From: Betaproteobacteria bacterium
GTDB lineage: Bacteria; Pseudomonadota; Gammaproteobacteria; Burkholderiales; Burkholderiaceae_F
Length of the DNA stretch: 64,000 bases
NCBI GenBank assembly: GCA_016861185.1
Contig: BOKW01000002.1
Location: forward strand, 248,001-312,000
Direction: 5' to 3'
Shown: positions 17,155-27,034 of the stretch, piece by piece
How the letters are laid out: every line of letters begins with the position of its first letter
Numbering within the stretch: position 1 is the stretch's first letter
Notes under the pieces: generated by a model
Databases searched by the model: none
What the model saw: only the letters and a program-made list of their open reading frames with translations
What the model was told of the DNA's origin: nothing
Translations under genes and position numbers: made by a program

Positions 17155-17352
17155 ATGGAACCGGACGAGATCAAGCGCCGCATCATCGAGCTGCAGATCG
17201 AGCATCGCGATCTCGACGATGCGATTGCGCGCCTGTCCGTCCAGCCCGGCGTCGACGAGCTCCACCTTCGCCGGCTGAAGAAGCGCAAGCTGCAGATCAA
17301 GGACGCCATCGGGCTGCTGCAGGCGCAGCTCGTGCCGGACATCCCGGCGTGA
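17155..17352 (+). CDS. YdcH-like DUF465 small helical protein
   Basis: 65 aa, mostly charged helix, with the DUF465/YdcH pattern: an N-terminal helix (ELQIEHRDLDDAIARL), a short turn, and a second helix (LHLRRLKKRKLQIKDAI). These small proteins are predicted to be coiled-coil hairpins and their cellular role is not established. The stop codon overlaps the GTG of the helicase gene (GTGA), implying translational coupling of this protein with the helicase. Confidence 0.85.
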   Translation: MEPDEIKRRIIELQIEHRDLDDAIARLSVQPGVDELHLRRLKKRKLQIKDAIGLLQAQLVPDIPA

Positions 17353-19397
17353 GTTCGACTCCGCCGCGCCGCGCCGCCGCCGGCGACGCGCCGCATGCGC
17401 GCGAGGCGGCCGCGGTCGAAACCGTACGCCGCCGCGTGGCGCGCGCGTTCGCACCCGACGGCGAGCTTGCCGGCGCGGTGCGCGGTTTCGTCGCGCGCGA
17501 CTCGCAGCGCGACATGGCGCTCGCCGTCTTCGACGCGATCGTCGAGCGCGCCACCCTCGTGGCCGAGGCGGGAACCGGCACCGGCAAGACCTTCGCGTAT
17601 CTGGTTCCGGCCCTGCTCGCGGGCGGAAAGGTGCTCGTTTCGACCGGCACCAAGGCGCTGCAGGACCAGGTCCACGGCAGGGATCTCGCCGCGGTCACCC
17701 GGGCGCTTGGCCTGCGCGTCGAGTGTGCGCTGCTCAAGGGGCGGCAGAATTACGTCTGCCTGCATCGCCTCGCGCGCGCCGAACGCGAAGCGCAACTCGC
17801 CACGAGGCAGGACGCCGCGCATCTGCGCGCGGTGCTGCGCTTCGCGCGCACGACTGAGACCGGCGATCTCGCCGAACTGGCCGAAGTGCCCGAGAACGTG
17901 CCGATCCGGCCGCTGGTGACTTCGACGCGCGAAAACTGTCTGGGCGGCGAGTGCCCACGCTTCGAAGAGTGCTTCGTCTACAAGGCGCGGCGCGCCGCGC
18001 AGGCGGCCGACGTCGTCGTCGTCAACCATCATCTTTTCCTCGCCGATCTGGCCCTGCGCGACGATGCGATCCGCGAGTTCCTGCCGGCCGTCGATACGGT
18101 CGTGCTCGACGAGGCGCACCAGTTGCCCAAGATCGCCGGCGAGTTCTTCGGCACGACCTGGTCGCTCGCGCAGGTCCTTGAGCTGGCGCACGACGCCCGT
18201 GCGGTCGGGCTTGCGCAGGCGGCCGACGGTGCGCCGTGGGTCGCGCTGACGCAGTCGATCGAGCAAGCGGCGCGCGAGCTGCGGCTGCAGCTCGCGCAGG
18301 CGGGGCTCGCGCCCGGTGCGCGCGTCGCGCTCGACCGCATCGGCCGGCGCACGGCGCTGGCGCAGGCGGTCGGGGCGATCGAGACTTCGTTGGCCGCGCT
18401 CGCATCCGCCCTCGGGGCGAACCAGGGGCGCGACGCCGAGCTCGATGCGCTTGCTCCGCGTGTCGCCGCGCTGCGCGCGCAGCTCGCCGAGTGGCGCGAC
18501 GCCTTCACCGGGGCCGCAACGGACGCCGACCCGAGCGAGGCGAGGATCGACGAGACGGTCCGCTGGGTCGGTGTTTCTGCGCACGGCGCGCAGTTCAACG
18601 CAACGCCGCTTGCGCCCGGCGAAGCTTTCGCGCGCGTGCGCGCCCAGCAGACGCAGGCTTGGATTCTGACCTCGGCGACGCTGACGGTCGTTCAGCGTTT
18701 CGATGCCTTCATCGCCGAAACGGGGTTGGTCGAAGCGCGGACGCTGCGCTGGGACAGCCCGTTCGACTTCGCGCGGCAGGCGCTGCTTTATCTGCCGCAG
18801 CCGATGCCTTCGCCGCTCGCGCAGGATTTCGCCGAGCGCGTCGCCGATCTCGCCTGGCCGGTGATCGCCGCCGCAGGCGGCCGCGCCTTCGTGCTGTGCA
18901 CGACGCTGCGCGCGGTCGAACGCGTCGCCGAGCGGCTGCGTGCGCGCATGCGCGAGGCGGGCGTCGAGCTGCCGCTGCTGGTGCAGGGAACGAGCACGCG
19001 GCGCGCGCTTCTCGACGCCTTTCGGCGCGCCGGCAACGCGGTGCTGGTCGGCAGCGTCAGCTTCTGGGAAGGCATCGACGTGCGCGGCGAAGCGCTGTCG
19101 CTGGTCGTGATCGACAAGCTGCCGTTCGCGCCGCCCGACGATCCGGTCGTCGAGGCGAGAATCCGCAGGCTGCGCGCCCTCGGCCGCAATCCCTTCGTCG
19201 AGTACCAGTTGCCGCAGGCGGTGACGCTGCTCAAGCAGGGCGTCGGGCGTCTGATCCGCGACGAAACCGACCGCGGCGTGTTGATGATCCTGGACGATCG
19301 CCTGCTCGCCAAAGCGTACGGCAAGGCGGTGCTCGCGAGCCTGCCGCCGTTCGCGCGCACGCGCAGCGAAGAGGAAGCGTGCGCGTTTTTTCGTTGA
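17349..19397 (+). CDS. ATP-dependent DNA helicase, DinG/YoaA (XPD-like) family
   Basis: 682 aa from the GTG at 17349, which overlaps the preceding stop. The Walker A motif AEAGTGTGKT is at residues 72-81. Cysteines in YVCLHRL and in CLGGECPRFEEC are placed as the [4Fe-4S] ligands of this superfamily-2 group. DEAH is present in VVLDEAHQLPK, motif V/VI in FWEGIDVRGE and QGVGRLIRDETDRG. The family unwinds 5'-3' and acts on R-loops, stalled forks or replication gaps. The longer upstream open frame is rejected because it runs through the divergent intergenic region and the DUF465 gene. YoaA is favoured over DinG because the protein is short. Confidence 0.93.
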   Translation: MSSTPPRRAAAGDAPHAREAAAVETVRRRVARAFAPDGELAGAVRGFVARDSQRDMALAVFDAIVERATLVAEAGTGTGKTFAYLVPALLAGGKVLVSTGTKALQDQVHGRDLAAVTRALGLRVECALLKGRQNYVCLHRLARAEREAQLATRQDAAHLRAVLRFARTTETGDLAELAEVPENVPIRPLVTSTRENCLGGECPRFEECFVYKARRAAQAADVVVVNHHLFLADLALRDDAIREFLPAVDTVVLDEAHQLPKIAGEFFGTTWSLAQVLELAHDARAVGLAQAADGAPWVALTQSIEQAARELRLQLAQAGLAPGARVALDRIGRRTALAQAVGAIETSLAALASALGANQGRDAELDALAPRVAALRAQLAEWRDAFTGAATDADPSEARIDETVRWVGVSAHGAQFNATPLAPGEAFARVRAQQTQAWILTSATLTVVQRFDAFIAETGLVEARTLRWDSPFDFARQALLYLPQPMPSPLAQDFAERVADLAWPVIAAAGGRAFVLCTTLRAVERVAERLRARMREAGVELPLLVQGTSTRRALLDAFRRAGNAVLVGSVSFWEGIDVRGEALSLVVIDKLPFAPPDDPVVEARIRRLRALGRNPFVEYQLPQAVTLLKQGVGRLIRDETDRGVLMILDDRLLAKAYGKAVLASLPPFARTRSEEEACAFFR

Positions 19398-19435
19398 CGT
19401 TGACCGTGATCAGTCGCGGCCAAACGGAGAACGGC

Positions 19436-20230
19436 CTACCGTCTCTGTAGCGCCAGATATGTACTCTTCGGGAAATTGGCGCGCAGCACCCGCTCCGTAT
19501 CCGCGCGCAGATCCGCGAGCCCGAGCGCTTCGTACGAGCGCATCATCAGGTACAGCGCTTCCTCGGAAGCCGGCGCACCCTGGTAGTCGCGCAGCGCGCC
19601 CTGCGCGCGCGCGATCGCCGCAAGATAGGCGCCGCGGCGGAAGTAGTAGCGGGCGACGTTGACTTCGCTCTGCGCCATCGCGTTGACCAGGTAATTCATC
19701 CGCATCCGCGCTTCATCCGCGTAGCGGCTCGCGGGCCAGCGCTGTACGAGCTCGCGAAACGCCTCGAACGCCTCGCGCATCGCCTTCGGGTCGCGCTCGC
19801 TCGGATCCTGCCCGAGCCGGCGGCCGAACAGACCCAGGTCGTCGTTGAACGACGCAAGGCCCTTCAAGTACTGCACATAATCGGCGAACGGGTGGTTCGG
19901 GTTGAGCTTCAGAAACCGGTCGGCCGCGGTGATCGCCTGCGCCGACTCGCCTTCCTTGTAGTAGGTGTAGGCGATTTCCAGTTGCGCCTGCTGTGCGTGG
20001 CGGCCGAACGGAAAACGCGCCTCGAGCCTTTCGAGCAGTGTGCGCGCGCGCTGCCAGTTGGCAAGATCCATCTCCGCGCGCGCCTCTGCATATAATCGCT
20101 CGGCATCCCACTTCGCCGTTTCGTCGCGCTCGGCGAGCGTGCCGCACGCGGCGAGCAGCGCTGCCAACGCGCCGCCGAGCGCGGCGCGCGCGATCCGGGC
20201 CCATATGTTCTGCCGCATTTCGAACCGCAT
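19436..20230 (-). CDS. bamD: Outer membrane protein assembly factor BamD
   Basis: 264 aa lipoprotein from the ATG at 20230 (an in-frame ATG at 20218 is the alternative). The N-terminus has a hydrophobic segment ending in the lipobox LLAAC. The mature part carries TPR-like repeats with the BamD family motifs [20 protein letters not shown], split here as [14 protein letters not shown] and [10 protein letters not shown], plus [16 protein letters not shown]. It is an essential part of the BAM complex that inserts beta-barrel proteins into the outer membrane. It is divergent from rluD, an arrangement common in betaproteobacteria. Confidence 0.96.
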   Translation of the reverse strand: MRFEMRQNIWARIARAALGGALAALLAACGTLAERDETAKWDAERLYAEARAEMDLANWQRARTLLERLEARFPFGRHAQQAQLEIAYTYYKEGESAQAITAADRFLKLNPNHPFADYVQYLKGLASFNDDLGLFGRRLGQDPSERDPKAMREAFEAFRELVQRWPASRYADEARMRMNYLVNAMAQSEVNVARYYFRRGAYLAAIARAQGALRDYQGAPASEEALYLMMRSYEALGLADLRADTERVLRANFPKSTYLALQRR

Positions 20231-20261
20231 CGCGAACCGTTTCCGCCGGAAGAGTGCGCGG

Positions 20262-20267
20262 ATTATA
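20262..20267 (-). promoter_or_regulatory. Consensus -10 box (TATAAT) for bamD
   Basis: On the minus strand this is a perfect TATAAT 31 bp upstream of the bamD ATG. The -35 region 17 bp further up (CGCTGC) does not match the consensus. The same AT-rich patch could serve the divergent rluD. Confidence 0.5.
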
Positions 20268-20299
20268 TCGGCGCGCCTCGCTGCGCAGCGCGCGGCGCG

Positions 20300-21334
20300 A
20301 TGAACGCCGCACCGGCGCCGCTCGAGGACGTCGACGAAGGCGACGTCGATCTGCCGCTGCTGCAGCGTTTCAGCGTGACTGCCGCGCACGGCGGGCAGCG
20401 CGTCGACAAGGTGCTGGCGCTGCTCCTGCCCGAGGTGTCGCGCAGCCGAATCCGCCAATGGATCGAGGCGAACGCAGTGCGCGTCAACGGTGCTGCACCG
20501 CGCCCGCGCGACGAGGTGGTCGAAGGCGACGTGATCGACCTCGAGCCGCCGCCGGCGCCCGAGGCGCTCGCCTTCCGCGCCGAGCCGATGCCGCTCGCGA
20601 TCGTGCACGAGGACGACGAGATCATCGTCGTCGACAAGCCGCCCGGGCTGGTTGTGCATCCGGCCGCCGGCAACTGGAGCGGCACGCTGCTGAACGGACT
20701 GCTCGCGCATGATCGCGAGCTTGCGCGGGTTCCGCGCGCGGGCATCGTGCACCGGCTCGACGCCGACACTTCCGGGTTGATGGTGGTCGCGCGCACGTTG
20801 CGCGCGCAGACCGAACTCGTCCGGCAGCTTCAGGCGCGCAGCGTGACACGGGAATACTGGGCGATCGTCTTCGGCGCGGCGCCGCCGGCGGGAACGATCG
20901 AGGCGCCGATCGGCCGCGATCCGCGCAATCCGCTGCGCTTCAAGGTGAGCCGCGCCGCGAGCGCCCGGCCCGCGCGCACGCGCTTTCGCCGCGTGCAGGC
21001 GGTCGAAGCCGGCACGCTAAAGCTGAGCTGGATCGCGTGCCGGCTCGACACCGGCCGCACGCATCAGATCCGCGTCCACCTCGAGTCGATCGGCCATCCG
21101 CTGGTCGGCGACCCCGTCTACCGCAAAGGTCGGCCGACGCATGCGCAGGGCCATGACGCGCCCGCGTGGGCGCGCTTCGAGCGGCAGGCGCTGCACGCGT
21201 GCAGCCTCGCGCTCGATCACCCGGCGAGCGGCGCACGCATGGCGTGGTTCCGCGCACCGCCGCCGGACATGCGCGCGTTGATGCGCGCGCTCGGCCTGCG
21301 CGGCGGCGAAAAGCCGGTGGCGGTCTTCGAATGA
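20300..21334 (+). CDS. rluD: 23S rRNA pseudouridine(1911/1915/1917) synthase RluD
   Basis: 344 aa. An N-terminal S4 RNA-binding domain is seen at residues 34-80 ([20 protein letters not shown]). The catalytic domain has [11 protein letters not shown] (111-121) and the HRLDADTSG motif at 151-159 with catalytic Asp154. RluD modifies helix 69 of 23S rRNA and is important for ribosome assembly. The assignment as RluD, not RluC, rests on the S4 type, length and the bamD-rluD-pgeF neighbourhood. It overlaps pgeF by the ATGA arrangement. Confidence 0.93.
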   Translation: MNAAPAPLEDVDEGDVDLPLLQRFSVTAAHGGQRVDKVLALLLPEVSRSRIRQWIEANAVRVNGAAPRPRDEVVEGDVIDLEPPPAPEALAFRAEPMPLAIVHEDDEIIVVDKPPGLVVHPAAGNWSGTLLNGLLAHDRELARVPRAGIVHRLDADTSGLMVVARTLRAQTELVRQLQARSVTREYWAIVFGAAPPAGTIEAPIGRDPRNPLRFKVSRAASARPARTRFRRVQAVEAGTLKLSWIACRLDTGRTHQIRVHLESIGHPLVGDPVYRKGRPTHAQGHDAPAWARFERQALHACSLALDHPASGARMAWFRAPPPDMRALMRALGLRGGEKPVAVFE

Positions 21335-22104
21335 GCATCGACCCGCGCTGGATCGTTCCGGACTGGCCCGCGCCGCCCGGTATCCGCGCGCTGATCACGA
21401 CGCGCGGGGGCGGCGTCTCGCGCGGCCCGTGGGGCGCGCCGCCGAACGGCGAAGGCGGAATGAACCTCGGCTTCGGCAGCGGCGACGATCCGGCGGCGGT
21501 TGCGGCCAACCGCGCTCGGTTGCGCGCATTGCTGCCGGACGAGCCGTGCTGGCTCAAGCAGGAGCACGGGGCGCGCGTCGTCGACGCCGAGTCGGTCGCT
21601 GCGTCGCCGGCGGCCGACGCGTCGACCGCGCTTGCGCGAAACGTGGTGTGCGCCGTGCTGGTAGCCGATTGCATGCCGGTACTGCTGATGGATGTGCGCG
21701 GCCGCGCCGTGGCGGCAGCGCACGCGGGCTGGCGCGGCGTGGCCGCCGGCGTGCTGCAGGCGAGCGCGCGCGCTTTGCGCGCTCGACTCGGGGATCCGGC
21801 CGCGGAACTGATCGCCTACCTCGGACCGGCGATCGGTCCGGAGGCGTTCGAGGTCGGCGCCGACGTGCTCGACGCGATGCGCGGCACCTTGCCGCAGGCC
21901 CAGGCGGCGTTTCGCCCGCTCGGCAGCGGCAAGTACCTGGCCGATCTCTTCGCGCTGGGACGGCAGGCGCTCGCGCAAGGCGGCGTGGAAGCGGTGTACG
22001 GCGGCACCGAGAGCACGTACGCCGACCCGCAGCGCTTCTACAGTTTTCGCCGCGATCGCGTCACGGGTCGTCATGCCGCGTTGATCTGGCGCGCGTCCGA
22101 CTGA
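21331..22104 (+). CDS. pgeF: Peptidoglycan editing factor PgeF (YfiH/LACC1 family)
   Basis: 257 aa from an ATG overlapping the rluD stop. Family motifs are [14 protein letters not shown], then [18 protein letters not shown] near residue 50, LKQEHG, the zinc/copper-binding [10 protein letters not shown] and [14 protein letters not shown], and a C-terminal YSFRRD. Members remove misincorporated residues from peptidoglycan precursors in E. coli and have purine nucleoside phosphorylase or multicopper oxidase activity in vitro. Coupling to rluD and proximity to bamD are conserved in the class. Confidence 0.93.
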   Translation: MSIDPRWIVPDWPAPPGIRALITTRGGGVSRGPWGAPPNGEGGMNLGFGSGDDPAAVAANRARLRALLPDEPCWLKQEHGARVVDAESVAASPAADASTALARNVVCAVLVADCMPVLLMDVRGRAVAAAHAGWRGVAAGVLQASARALRARLGDPAAELIAYLGPAIGPEAFEVGADVLDAMRGTLPQAQAAFRPLGSGKYLADLFALGRQALAQGGVEAVYGGTESTYADPQRFYSFRRDRVTGRHAALIWRASD

Positions 22105-22153
22105 TCAGCGTCAAAGCTCCAGGCGCGCGGCGCAAACGCGGGGCGATCCCGGT

Positions 22154-22183
22154 TTGACACCGTTTGTCCGCGCTGGCGACAAT
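22154..22183 (+). promoter_or_regulatory. Sigma70-type promoter upstream of phaC
   Basis: A perfect -35 TTGACA (22154-22159) is followed after 18 bp by GACAAT (22178-22183, four of six matches to TATAAT). Transcription would start near 22190, about 60 bp before the phaC ATG, and would cover phaC-phaA-phaB. Confidence 0.6.
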
Positions 22184-22249
22184 GCCCGCGGGCAGCGTCT
22201 ATCCTGCATCAGAGACGGATCGGTGCCGCGACCACAGGAGGGGACTCGA

Positions 22250-24058
22250 ATGGCAACCCGCAACGGCGCCGGCAAACGCGCCGGCAAGACCACCCGATCC
22301 AGCACGGCCCGGCGTCGGGCCGCAGCGGCGGAGGAGCGACCGACCGCACGCGGCGAATCCGCGACCGCGGCACAGCGAACGTCCGGACGCCCGCCGGAGA
22401 ATCCCTGGGCCGATTGGTGGAATGCCATCTCGTCGATGCCGCGCCCGGCGACCGAGGTGCCGAGCCTCGGCCTGTCGCCGGAACGCATGATCGAGCTGCA
22501 GCAGGACTACGCGCAGCGTCTGACGCGCCTTTGGACGGACTTCTTCGAGCATCCGGAGAAGGCCGACGAGCCGATCAAGGACAGCCGCTTCTCCGATCCG
22601 GCCTGGCAGCAGAACCCGCTGGCGTCCTTCTACGCGCGCGCGTATCTGCTGAACGCCGAGTTCCTGAACCGGATGGCCGAAAGCATCGAGGCGGACAAGA
22701 AGACGAAGAAGCGTATCCGCTTCGCGGTGTCGCAGTTCGTCGACGCGGCCTCGCCGTCGAACTTCCTGGCGCTGAACCCGAAAGCGCAGCAGACGCTGCT
22801 GGAAAGCGGCGGCGAGAGCCTGAAGGAGGGGCTGAAGAACCTGTTCGGCGACCTGCAGAAAGGCAAGATCTCGCAAACCGACGAGGGCGCGTTCGAGGTC
22901 GGCCGCAACGTCGCGACCACCGAAGGCGCGGTCGTCTACGAAAACGAGCTGATGCAGCTGATCCAGTACAAACCGCTGACCGCCAAGGTCTACGCGCGGC
23001 CGTACGTGATGATTCCGCCCTGCATCAACAAGTACTACATCCTCGATCTGCAGCCGGACAACTCGTTGATCCGCTACACGGTCGAACAGGGACATACGGT
23101 GTTCGTCGTGTCGTGGAAGAACCCGCACGCGCCCGAACGTTTCATGTCCTGGGACGACTACCTCGAGAAGGGGCCGATCGCGGCGATCCACGTCGCGCAG
23201 GAGATCACGGGATCGAAGCAGGTCAACGCGCTCGGCTTCTGCGTCGGCGGAACGATCGTCGCGTGCGCGCTGGCGGTGCTGTACGCGCGCGGCGAGGATC
23301 CGGTCGCGAGCCTGACGATGCTGACCGCGCTGCTCGACTTCGAGGACGCCGGCGTGCTCGACATCTTCATCGACGAGGCGCACGTGCGGATGCGCGAGCA
23401 CCAGCTAGGCAAGGGCGGGCTGATGCCGGGCCGCGATCTGGCCAACACCTTCTCCAGCCTGCGTGCCAACGACCTGGTGTGGAACTACGTCGTCAACAAC
23501 TACCTCGAGGGCAAGCAGCCGCCGGCGTTCGATCTGCTGTACTGGAACGGCGACAGCACGAACCTGCCGGGGCCGATGTACACCTGGTATCTGCGCAACA
23601 TGTACCTCGAGAACAACCTGCGCGTGCCGAACAAGATCAAGTGCTGCGGCGGCGCGGTCGATCTGAACCGGATCCAGGTGCCCACCTACGTGTTCGCCGC
23701 GCGCGAAGATCACATCGTGCCGTGGAAGGCCGCCTACGCATCGGCGCGGCTGCTGCCGGGCAACAAGCCGGGCGGCGTGAAGTTCGTGCTCGGGGCGAGC
23801 GGGCATATCGCCGGAACGATCAACCCGCCGTCGAAGAACAAGCGCAGCTACTGGACCGGCAAGCCGGGACCTTTGCCCGCCGATTCGGAAGCATGGCTGC
23901 ACGGCGCGACCGAACACCCCGGAAGCTGGTGGACCGACTGGTCGAAGTGGCTCGCACCGCTCGCCGGCGCGCAGAAGCCCGCACCCAAGGGCTACGGCAA
24001 CGCGAAGTACAAGGTGATCGAACCGGCCCCGGGCCGTTACGTTAAAGAGAAAGCGTAG
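22250..24058 (+). CDS. phaC: Class I polyhydroxyalkanoate synthase PhaC
   Basis: 602 aa from the ATG at 22250, chosen because AGGAGGGG lies 5 bp upstream of it. The Ala/Arg/Thr-rich N-terminus (about 45 residues) is basic and probably disordered. The alpha/beta-hydrolase core has the lipase-like box GFCVGG with catalytic Cys331; the Asp in [10 protein letters not shown] and the His in [13 protein letters not shown] complete the triad. It polymerises (R)-3-hydroxyacyl-CoA, mainly 3-hydroxybutyryl-CoA, at the granule surface. Length and box are those of class I single-subunit enzymes. It heads phaC-phaA-phaB, whose product order matches the pathway. Confidence 0.97.
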   Translation: MATRNGAGKRAGKTTRSSTARRRAAAAEERPTARGESATAAQRTSGRPPENPWADWWNAISSMPRPATEVPSLGLSPERMIELQQDYAQRLTRLWTDFFEHPEKADEPIKDSRFSDPAWQQNPLASFYARAYLLNAEFLNRMAESIEADKKTKKRIRFAVSQFVDAASPSNFLALNPKAQQTLLESGGESLKEGLKNLFGDLQKGKISQTDEGAFEVGRNVATTEGAVVYENELMQLIQYKPLTAKVYARPYVMIPPCINKYYILDLQPDNSLIRYTVEQGHTVFVVSWKNPHAPERFMSWDDYLEKGPIAAIHVAQEITGSKQVNALGFCVGGTIVACALAVLYARGEDPVASLTMLTALLDFEDAGVLDIFIDEAHVRMREHQLGKGGLMPGRDLANTFSSLRANDLVWNYVVNNYLEGKQPPAFDLLYWNGDSTNLPGPMYTWYLRNMYLENNLRVPNKIKCCGGAVDLNRIQVPTYVFAAREDHIVPWKAAYASARLLPGNKPGGVKFVLGASGHIAGTINPPSKNKRSYWTGKPGPLPADSEAWLHGATEHPGSWWTDWSKWLAPLAGAQKPAPKGYGNAKYKVIEPAPGRYVKEKA

Positions 24059-24068
24059 GAGTGGAGAA

Positions 24069-25247
24069 ATGACACAGGCAGTGATCGTGGCCGCCGCGCG
24101 GACGGCGATCGGCAAATTCGGCGGCACGCTGGCGAAAACGCCGGCGCCGGAACTGGGCGCGATCGTGATTGGCGAGCTGCTCAAACGAGCGCAGCTCAAG
24201 CCCGAGCAGATCGACGAGGTGATCCTCGGTCAGGTGCTGACCGCCGGGTCGGGGCAAAACCCGGCGCGGCAGGCGGCGATCAAGGGCGGGCTGCCGGTCG
24301 CGGTGCCGGCGATGACGATCAACAAGGTGTGCGGCTCGGGGCTGAAGGCGGTGATGCTCGCGGCGCAGGCGATCGCCAACGGCGACGCCGAGATCGTGAT
24401 CGCCGGCGGGCAGGAAAACATGAGCCTCGCGCCGCATGTGCTGCTCGGCTCGCGCGACGGCTTCCGCATGGGCGACGTCAGGATGATCGACTCGATGATC
24501 GTCGACGGCCTGTGGGACGTCTACAACAAGTACCACATGGGCATCACCGCGGAGAACGTGTCGAAGCAGTACGGCATCGACCGCGCGCAGCAGGATGCGT
24601 TCGCGCTCGAATCCCAGCGCAAGGCCGCGGCGGCGCAGGACGCCGGCAAGTTCAAGGAAGAGATCGTCCCGGTGTTGATTCCGCAGAAGAAGGGCGATCC
24701 GGTCTCGTTCGACACCGACGAGTTCGTCAACCGCAAGACCAACGCGGAAGCGCTGGCAGGCTTGAAGCCCGCGTTCGACAAGGAAGGCTCGGTGACCGCG
24801 GGCAATGCGTCCGGCATCAACGACGGCGCGGCGGCGGTCGTCGTGATGTCGGAAGCGAAGGCGAAGGCCTTGGGCCTGGCGCCGCTCGCGCGCATCAAGG
24901 CGTTCGCATCCTCCGGCGTCGACCCGAAGATCATGGGCATGGGGCCGGTGCCGGCGTCGCGGCGCACGCTCGAGAAGGCGGGCTGGAGGGCGGCCGACCT
25001 GGACCTGATGGAGATCAACGAGGCGTTCGCCGCGCAGGCCTGCGCGGTCAACAAGGAGATGGGCTGGGACACGTCGAAGATCAACGTCAACGGCGGCGCG
25101 ATCGCGCTGGGCCACCCGATCGGCGCGTCCGGCTGCCGCATCCTGGTGACGCTGCTGCACGAGATGAAGCGGCGCGGCGCGAGGAAGGGGCTCGCGTCGC
25201 TGTGCATCGGCGGCGGGATGGGCGTGGCGCTGGCGGTGGAGCGCTGA
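24069..25247 (+). CDS. phaA: Acetyl-CoA C-acetyltransferase PhaA
   Basis: 392 aa thiolase, 10 bp behind phaC, condensing two acetyl-CoA to acetoacetyl-CoA for polyhydroxybutyrate synthesis. The acyl-accepting Cys88 is in [11 protein letters not shown]; the later [27 protein letters not shown] (His) and CIGGGMG (second Cys) are the remaining active-site motifs. The sequence looks close to Cupriavidus PhaA throughout. The pentapeptide DGLWD and YHMGITAEN are typical of biosynthetic thiolases. A second thiolase, bktB, lies 4.8 kb downstream. Confidence 0.97.
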   Translation: MTQAVIVAAARTAIGKFGGTLAKTPAPELGAIVIGELLKRAQLKPEQIDEVILGQVLTAGSGQNPARQAAIKGGLPVAVPAMTINKVCGSGLKAVMLAAQAIANGDAEIVIAGGQENMSLAPHVLLGSRDGFRMGDVRMIDSMIVDGLWDVYNKYHMGITAENVSKQYGIDRAQQDAFALESQRKAAAAQDAGKFKEEIVPVLIPQKKGDPVSFDTDEFVNRKTNAEALAGLKPAFDKEGSVTAGNASGINDGAAAVVVMSEAKAKALGLAPLARIKAFASSGVDPKIMGMGPVPASRRTLEKAGWRAADLDLMEINEAFAAQACAVNKEMGWDTSKINVNGGAIALGHPIGASGCRILVTLLHEMKRRGARKGLASLCIGGGMGVALAVER

Positions 25248-25366
25248 CGGGTTCTCGTCGGCGGTCGGCTTCGAGCAGCCGAAGCGAACGGAGGCGGAGC
25301 ATCATCAACCGACCGACCGTGGGCGCGTTCGCCGACCGCCGGTCCATCAGTCGATAGGAGACAGCA

Positions 25367-26101
25367 ATGACCAAGCTTGCATACGTCACCGGAGGCATGG
25401 GAGGCATCGGTACAGCCATCTGCCGCAAGTTCCACGAGATGGGCTACAAGGTCGTCGCCGGCTGCGGTCCGACGCGCGACTACAACAAGTGGCTGGGCGA
25501 GCAGAAGGCGGCCGGCTACACGTTCTACGTGTCGGTCGGCAACGTCGCGGACTGGGAGTCGACGAAGGCGGCGTTCGACAAGGTCAAGGCCGAGCACGGC
25601 AATCCCGACATCCTCGTCAACAATGCCGGCATTACGCGCGACGGCGTTTTCCGCAAGATGTCGCTGGACGACTGGCACGCGGTGATCAACACCAACCTGA
25701 ATTCGCTGTTCAACGTCACCAAGCAGGTGATCGACGGCATGCTCGACAAGGGCTGGGGCCGCATCGTCAACATCAGTTCCGTGAACGGCGAAAAGGGCCA
25801 GTTCGGCCAGACCAACTACTCGGCCGCGAAGGCGGGCATGCACGGCTTCACGATGTCGCTCGCGCTGGAGGTGGCCAGCAAGGGGGTCACGGTCAACACC
25901 GTCGCGCCCGGCTACATCGCGACCGACATGGTGATGGCGGTGCGCGAGGATGTTCGCGAGAAGATCATCCAGACGATTCCCGTCAAACGCCTCGGCCGCG
26001 CCGAGGAGATCGGCTCGATCGTCGGCTGGCTCACCACCGACGACGCCGCCTTCACGACCGGCGCCGAGTTCAGCATCAACGGCGGACTGCACATGGGGTG
26101 A
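25367..26101 (+). CDS. phaB: Acetoacetyl-CoA reductase PhaB (NADPH-dependent SDR)
   Basis: 244 aa short-chain dehydrogenase. The cofactor glycine motif is GGMGGIG (residues 9-15), NNAG lies at 85-88, and Ser138, Tyr151 and Lys155 form the catalytic set. CGPTRDYN near residue 33 is the PhaB/FabG-like loop contacting the NADPH phosphate. It reduces acetoacetyl-CoA to (R)-3-hydroxybutyryl-CoA, the PhaC substrate. ATAGGAGA provides a good ribosome site. A 119-bp gap after phaA has no recognised element, so it may be on the phaCA transcript or have its own promoter. Confidence 0.96.
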   Translation: MTKLAYVTGGMGGIGTAICRKFHEMGYKVVAGCGPTRDYNKWLGEQKAAGYTFYVSVGNVADWESTKAAFDKVKAEHGNPDILVNNAGITRDGVFRKMSLDDWHAVINTNLNSLFNVTKQVIDGMLDKGWGRIVNISSVNGEKGQFGQTNYSAAKAGMHGFTMSLALEVASKGVTVNTVAPGYIATDMVMAVREDVREKIIQTIPVKRLGRAEEIGSIVGWLTTDDAAFTTGAEFSINGGLHMG

Positions 26102-26112
26102 TGGCGCGCGCG

Positions 26113-26131
26113 GTCCCCGGCCCGCGGGGAC
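26113..26131. other. GC-rich hairpin between phaB and phaR
   Basis: GTCCCC (26113-26118) pairs with GGGGAC (26126-26131) across a 7-base loop, with further imperfect GC pairing outside. There is no T-run, so it would be at most a weak terminator or an mRNA-stabilising structure. Confidence 0.35.
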
Positions 26132-26232
26132 GGCGCGTCACTCTAGGACGCGCGCGCGCTTCATGCGCCGCATCAGCCGCGCGCCGGGCGTTGCGCCGCG
26201 CAAGGCCTTCCGAACGGGTGCGAACCTTCGGC

Positions 26233-26238
26233 TAAAAT
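26233..26238 (+). promoter_or_regulatory. -10 box (TAAAAT) upstream of phaR
   Basis: TAAAAT, five of six to consensus, stands in an otherwise GC-rich gap about 110 bp before phaR. No convincing -35. It suggests phaR has its own promoter, as expected for an autoregulated repressor gene. Confidence 0.45.
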
Positions 26239-26346
26239 GCGCGCGCGCTCAAGCATTTAGCGCGACCCATCGATAGAAGGGAACGCCCCTGCCGTCCTGC
26301 GGAGCAACACCGCGCGCGGCGCAGCATCGTGAAGGGAAAACGCAGC

Positions 26347-26889
26347 ATGCCCGCCGGACTCCGCCTCATCAAGAAGTACCCGAACCGCCGTCTGTACGAC
26401 ACGCAGACGAGCACCTACATCACGCTGGCAGACGTCAAGCAGCTCGTGCTGGAGCACGAGAACTTCCAGGTGGTCGACGCCAAGAGCGGCGAAGACCTGA
26501 CGCGCCAGATCCTGCTGCAGATCATCCTCGAGGAGGAGTCGGGCGGCATGCCGATGTTCTCGGCGCAGATGCTCGCGCAGATCATCCGCTTCTACGGAAA
26601 CGCGATGCAGGGGATCATGGGTTCATACCTGGAGAAGAACATCCAGGCCTTCATTGACATCCAGGCCAAGCTGCAGGAGCAGAGCAAGGCGTTCTACGAG
26701 ACGAACAAGATCGGCCCCGAGATGTGGACGCAGTTCGTCAACATGCAGGCGCCGATGATCCAGTCGATGATGACGAACTACATCGAGCAGTCGAAGAACC
26801 TGTTCGTGCAGATGCAGGAAAACATGCAGAACCAGGCGCGTTCGATGTTCACTGGCTTCCCGTTCCAGCAGCCGACCGAGAAGAAGTGA
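26347..26889 (+). CDS. phaR: Polyhydroxyalkanoate synthesis repressor PhaR
   Basis: 180 aa from the ATG at 26347, with AAGGGA about 10 bp upstream; a GTG at 26329 would add six residues. The N-terminal DNA-binding domain is highly conserved (LIKKYPNRRLYDTQTSTYI). A second domain (SGEDLTRQILLQIILEEES) and a Gln/Met-rich C-terminus, which probably binds PHB, follow. PhaR represses phaP and its own gene until nascent PHA titrates it. Its position behind phaCAB and before rimO is typical for Burkholderiales. No phaP is present in the window. Confidence 0.95.
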   Translation: MPAGLRLIKKYPNRRLYDTQTSTYITLADVKQLVLEHENFQVVDAKSGEDLTRQILLQIILEEESGGMPMFSAQMLAQIIRFYGNAMQGIMGSYLEKNIQAFIDIQAKLQEQSKAFYETNKIGPEMWTQFVNMQAPMIQSMMTNYIEQSKNLFVQMQENMQNQARSMFTGFPFQQPTEKK

Positions 26890-27034
26890 CGACTACTTGC
26901 GCGGCTCGTGGCGGCGGGCGCGCCGCCTATGATCTCGCGCTGCGCGCGGCGATGATCCGCCCGTAGGTGCGCGGCGCCGCGATCGCGGCCGCCTGTCCCC
27001 GCGAAGCGGGCTGCGACCTCCATTCTTTCGTTCG

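Noticed and set aside
16659-17348. N-terminal extension of the helicase frame upstream of the GTG at 17349
   Set aside because: It would run through the divergent promoter region and the whole DUF465 gene; the domain begins after 17349.
26890-27034. Palindromic GC-rich sequence after phaR as a terminator
   Set aside because: No T-run follows, and the pairing is of the kind expected by chance at this GC content.
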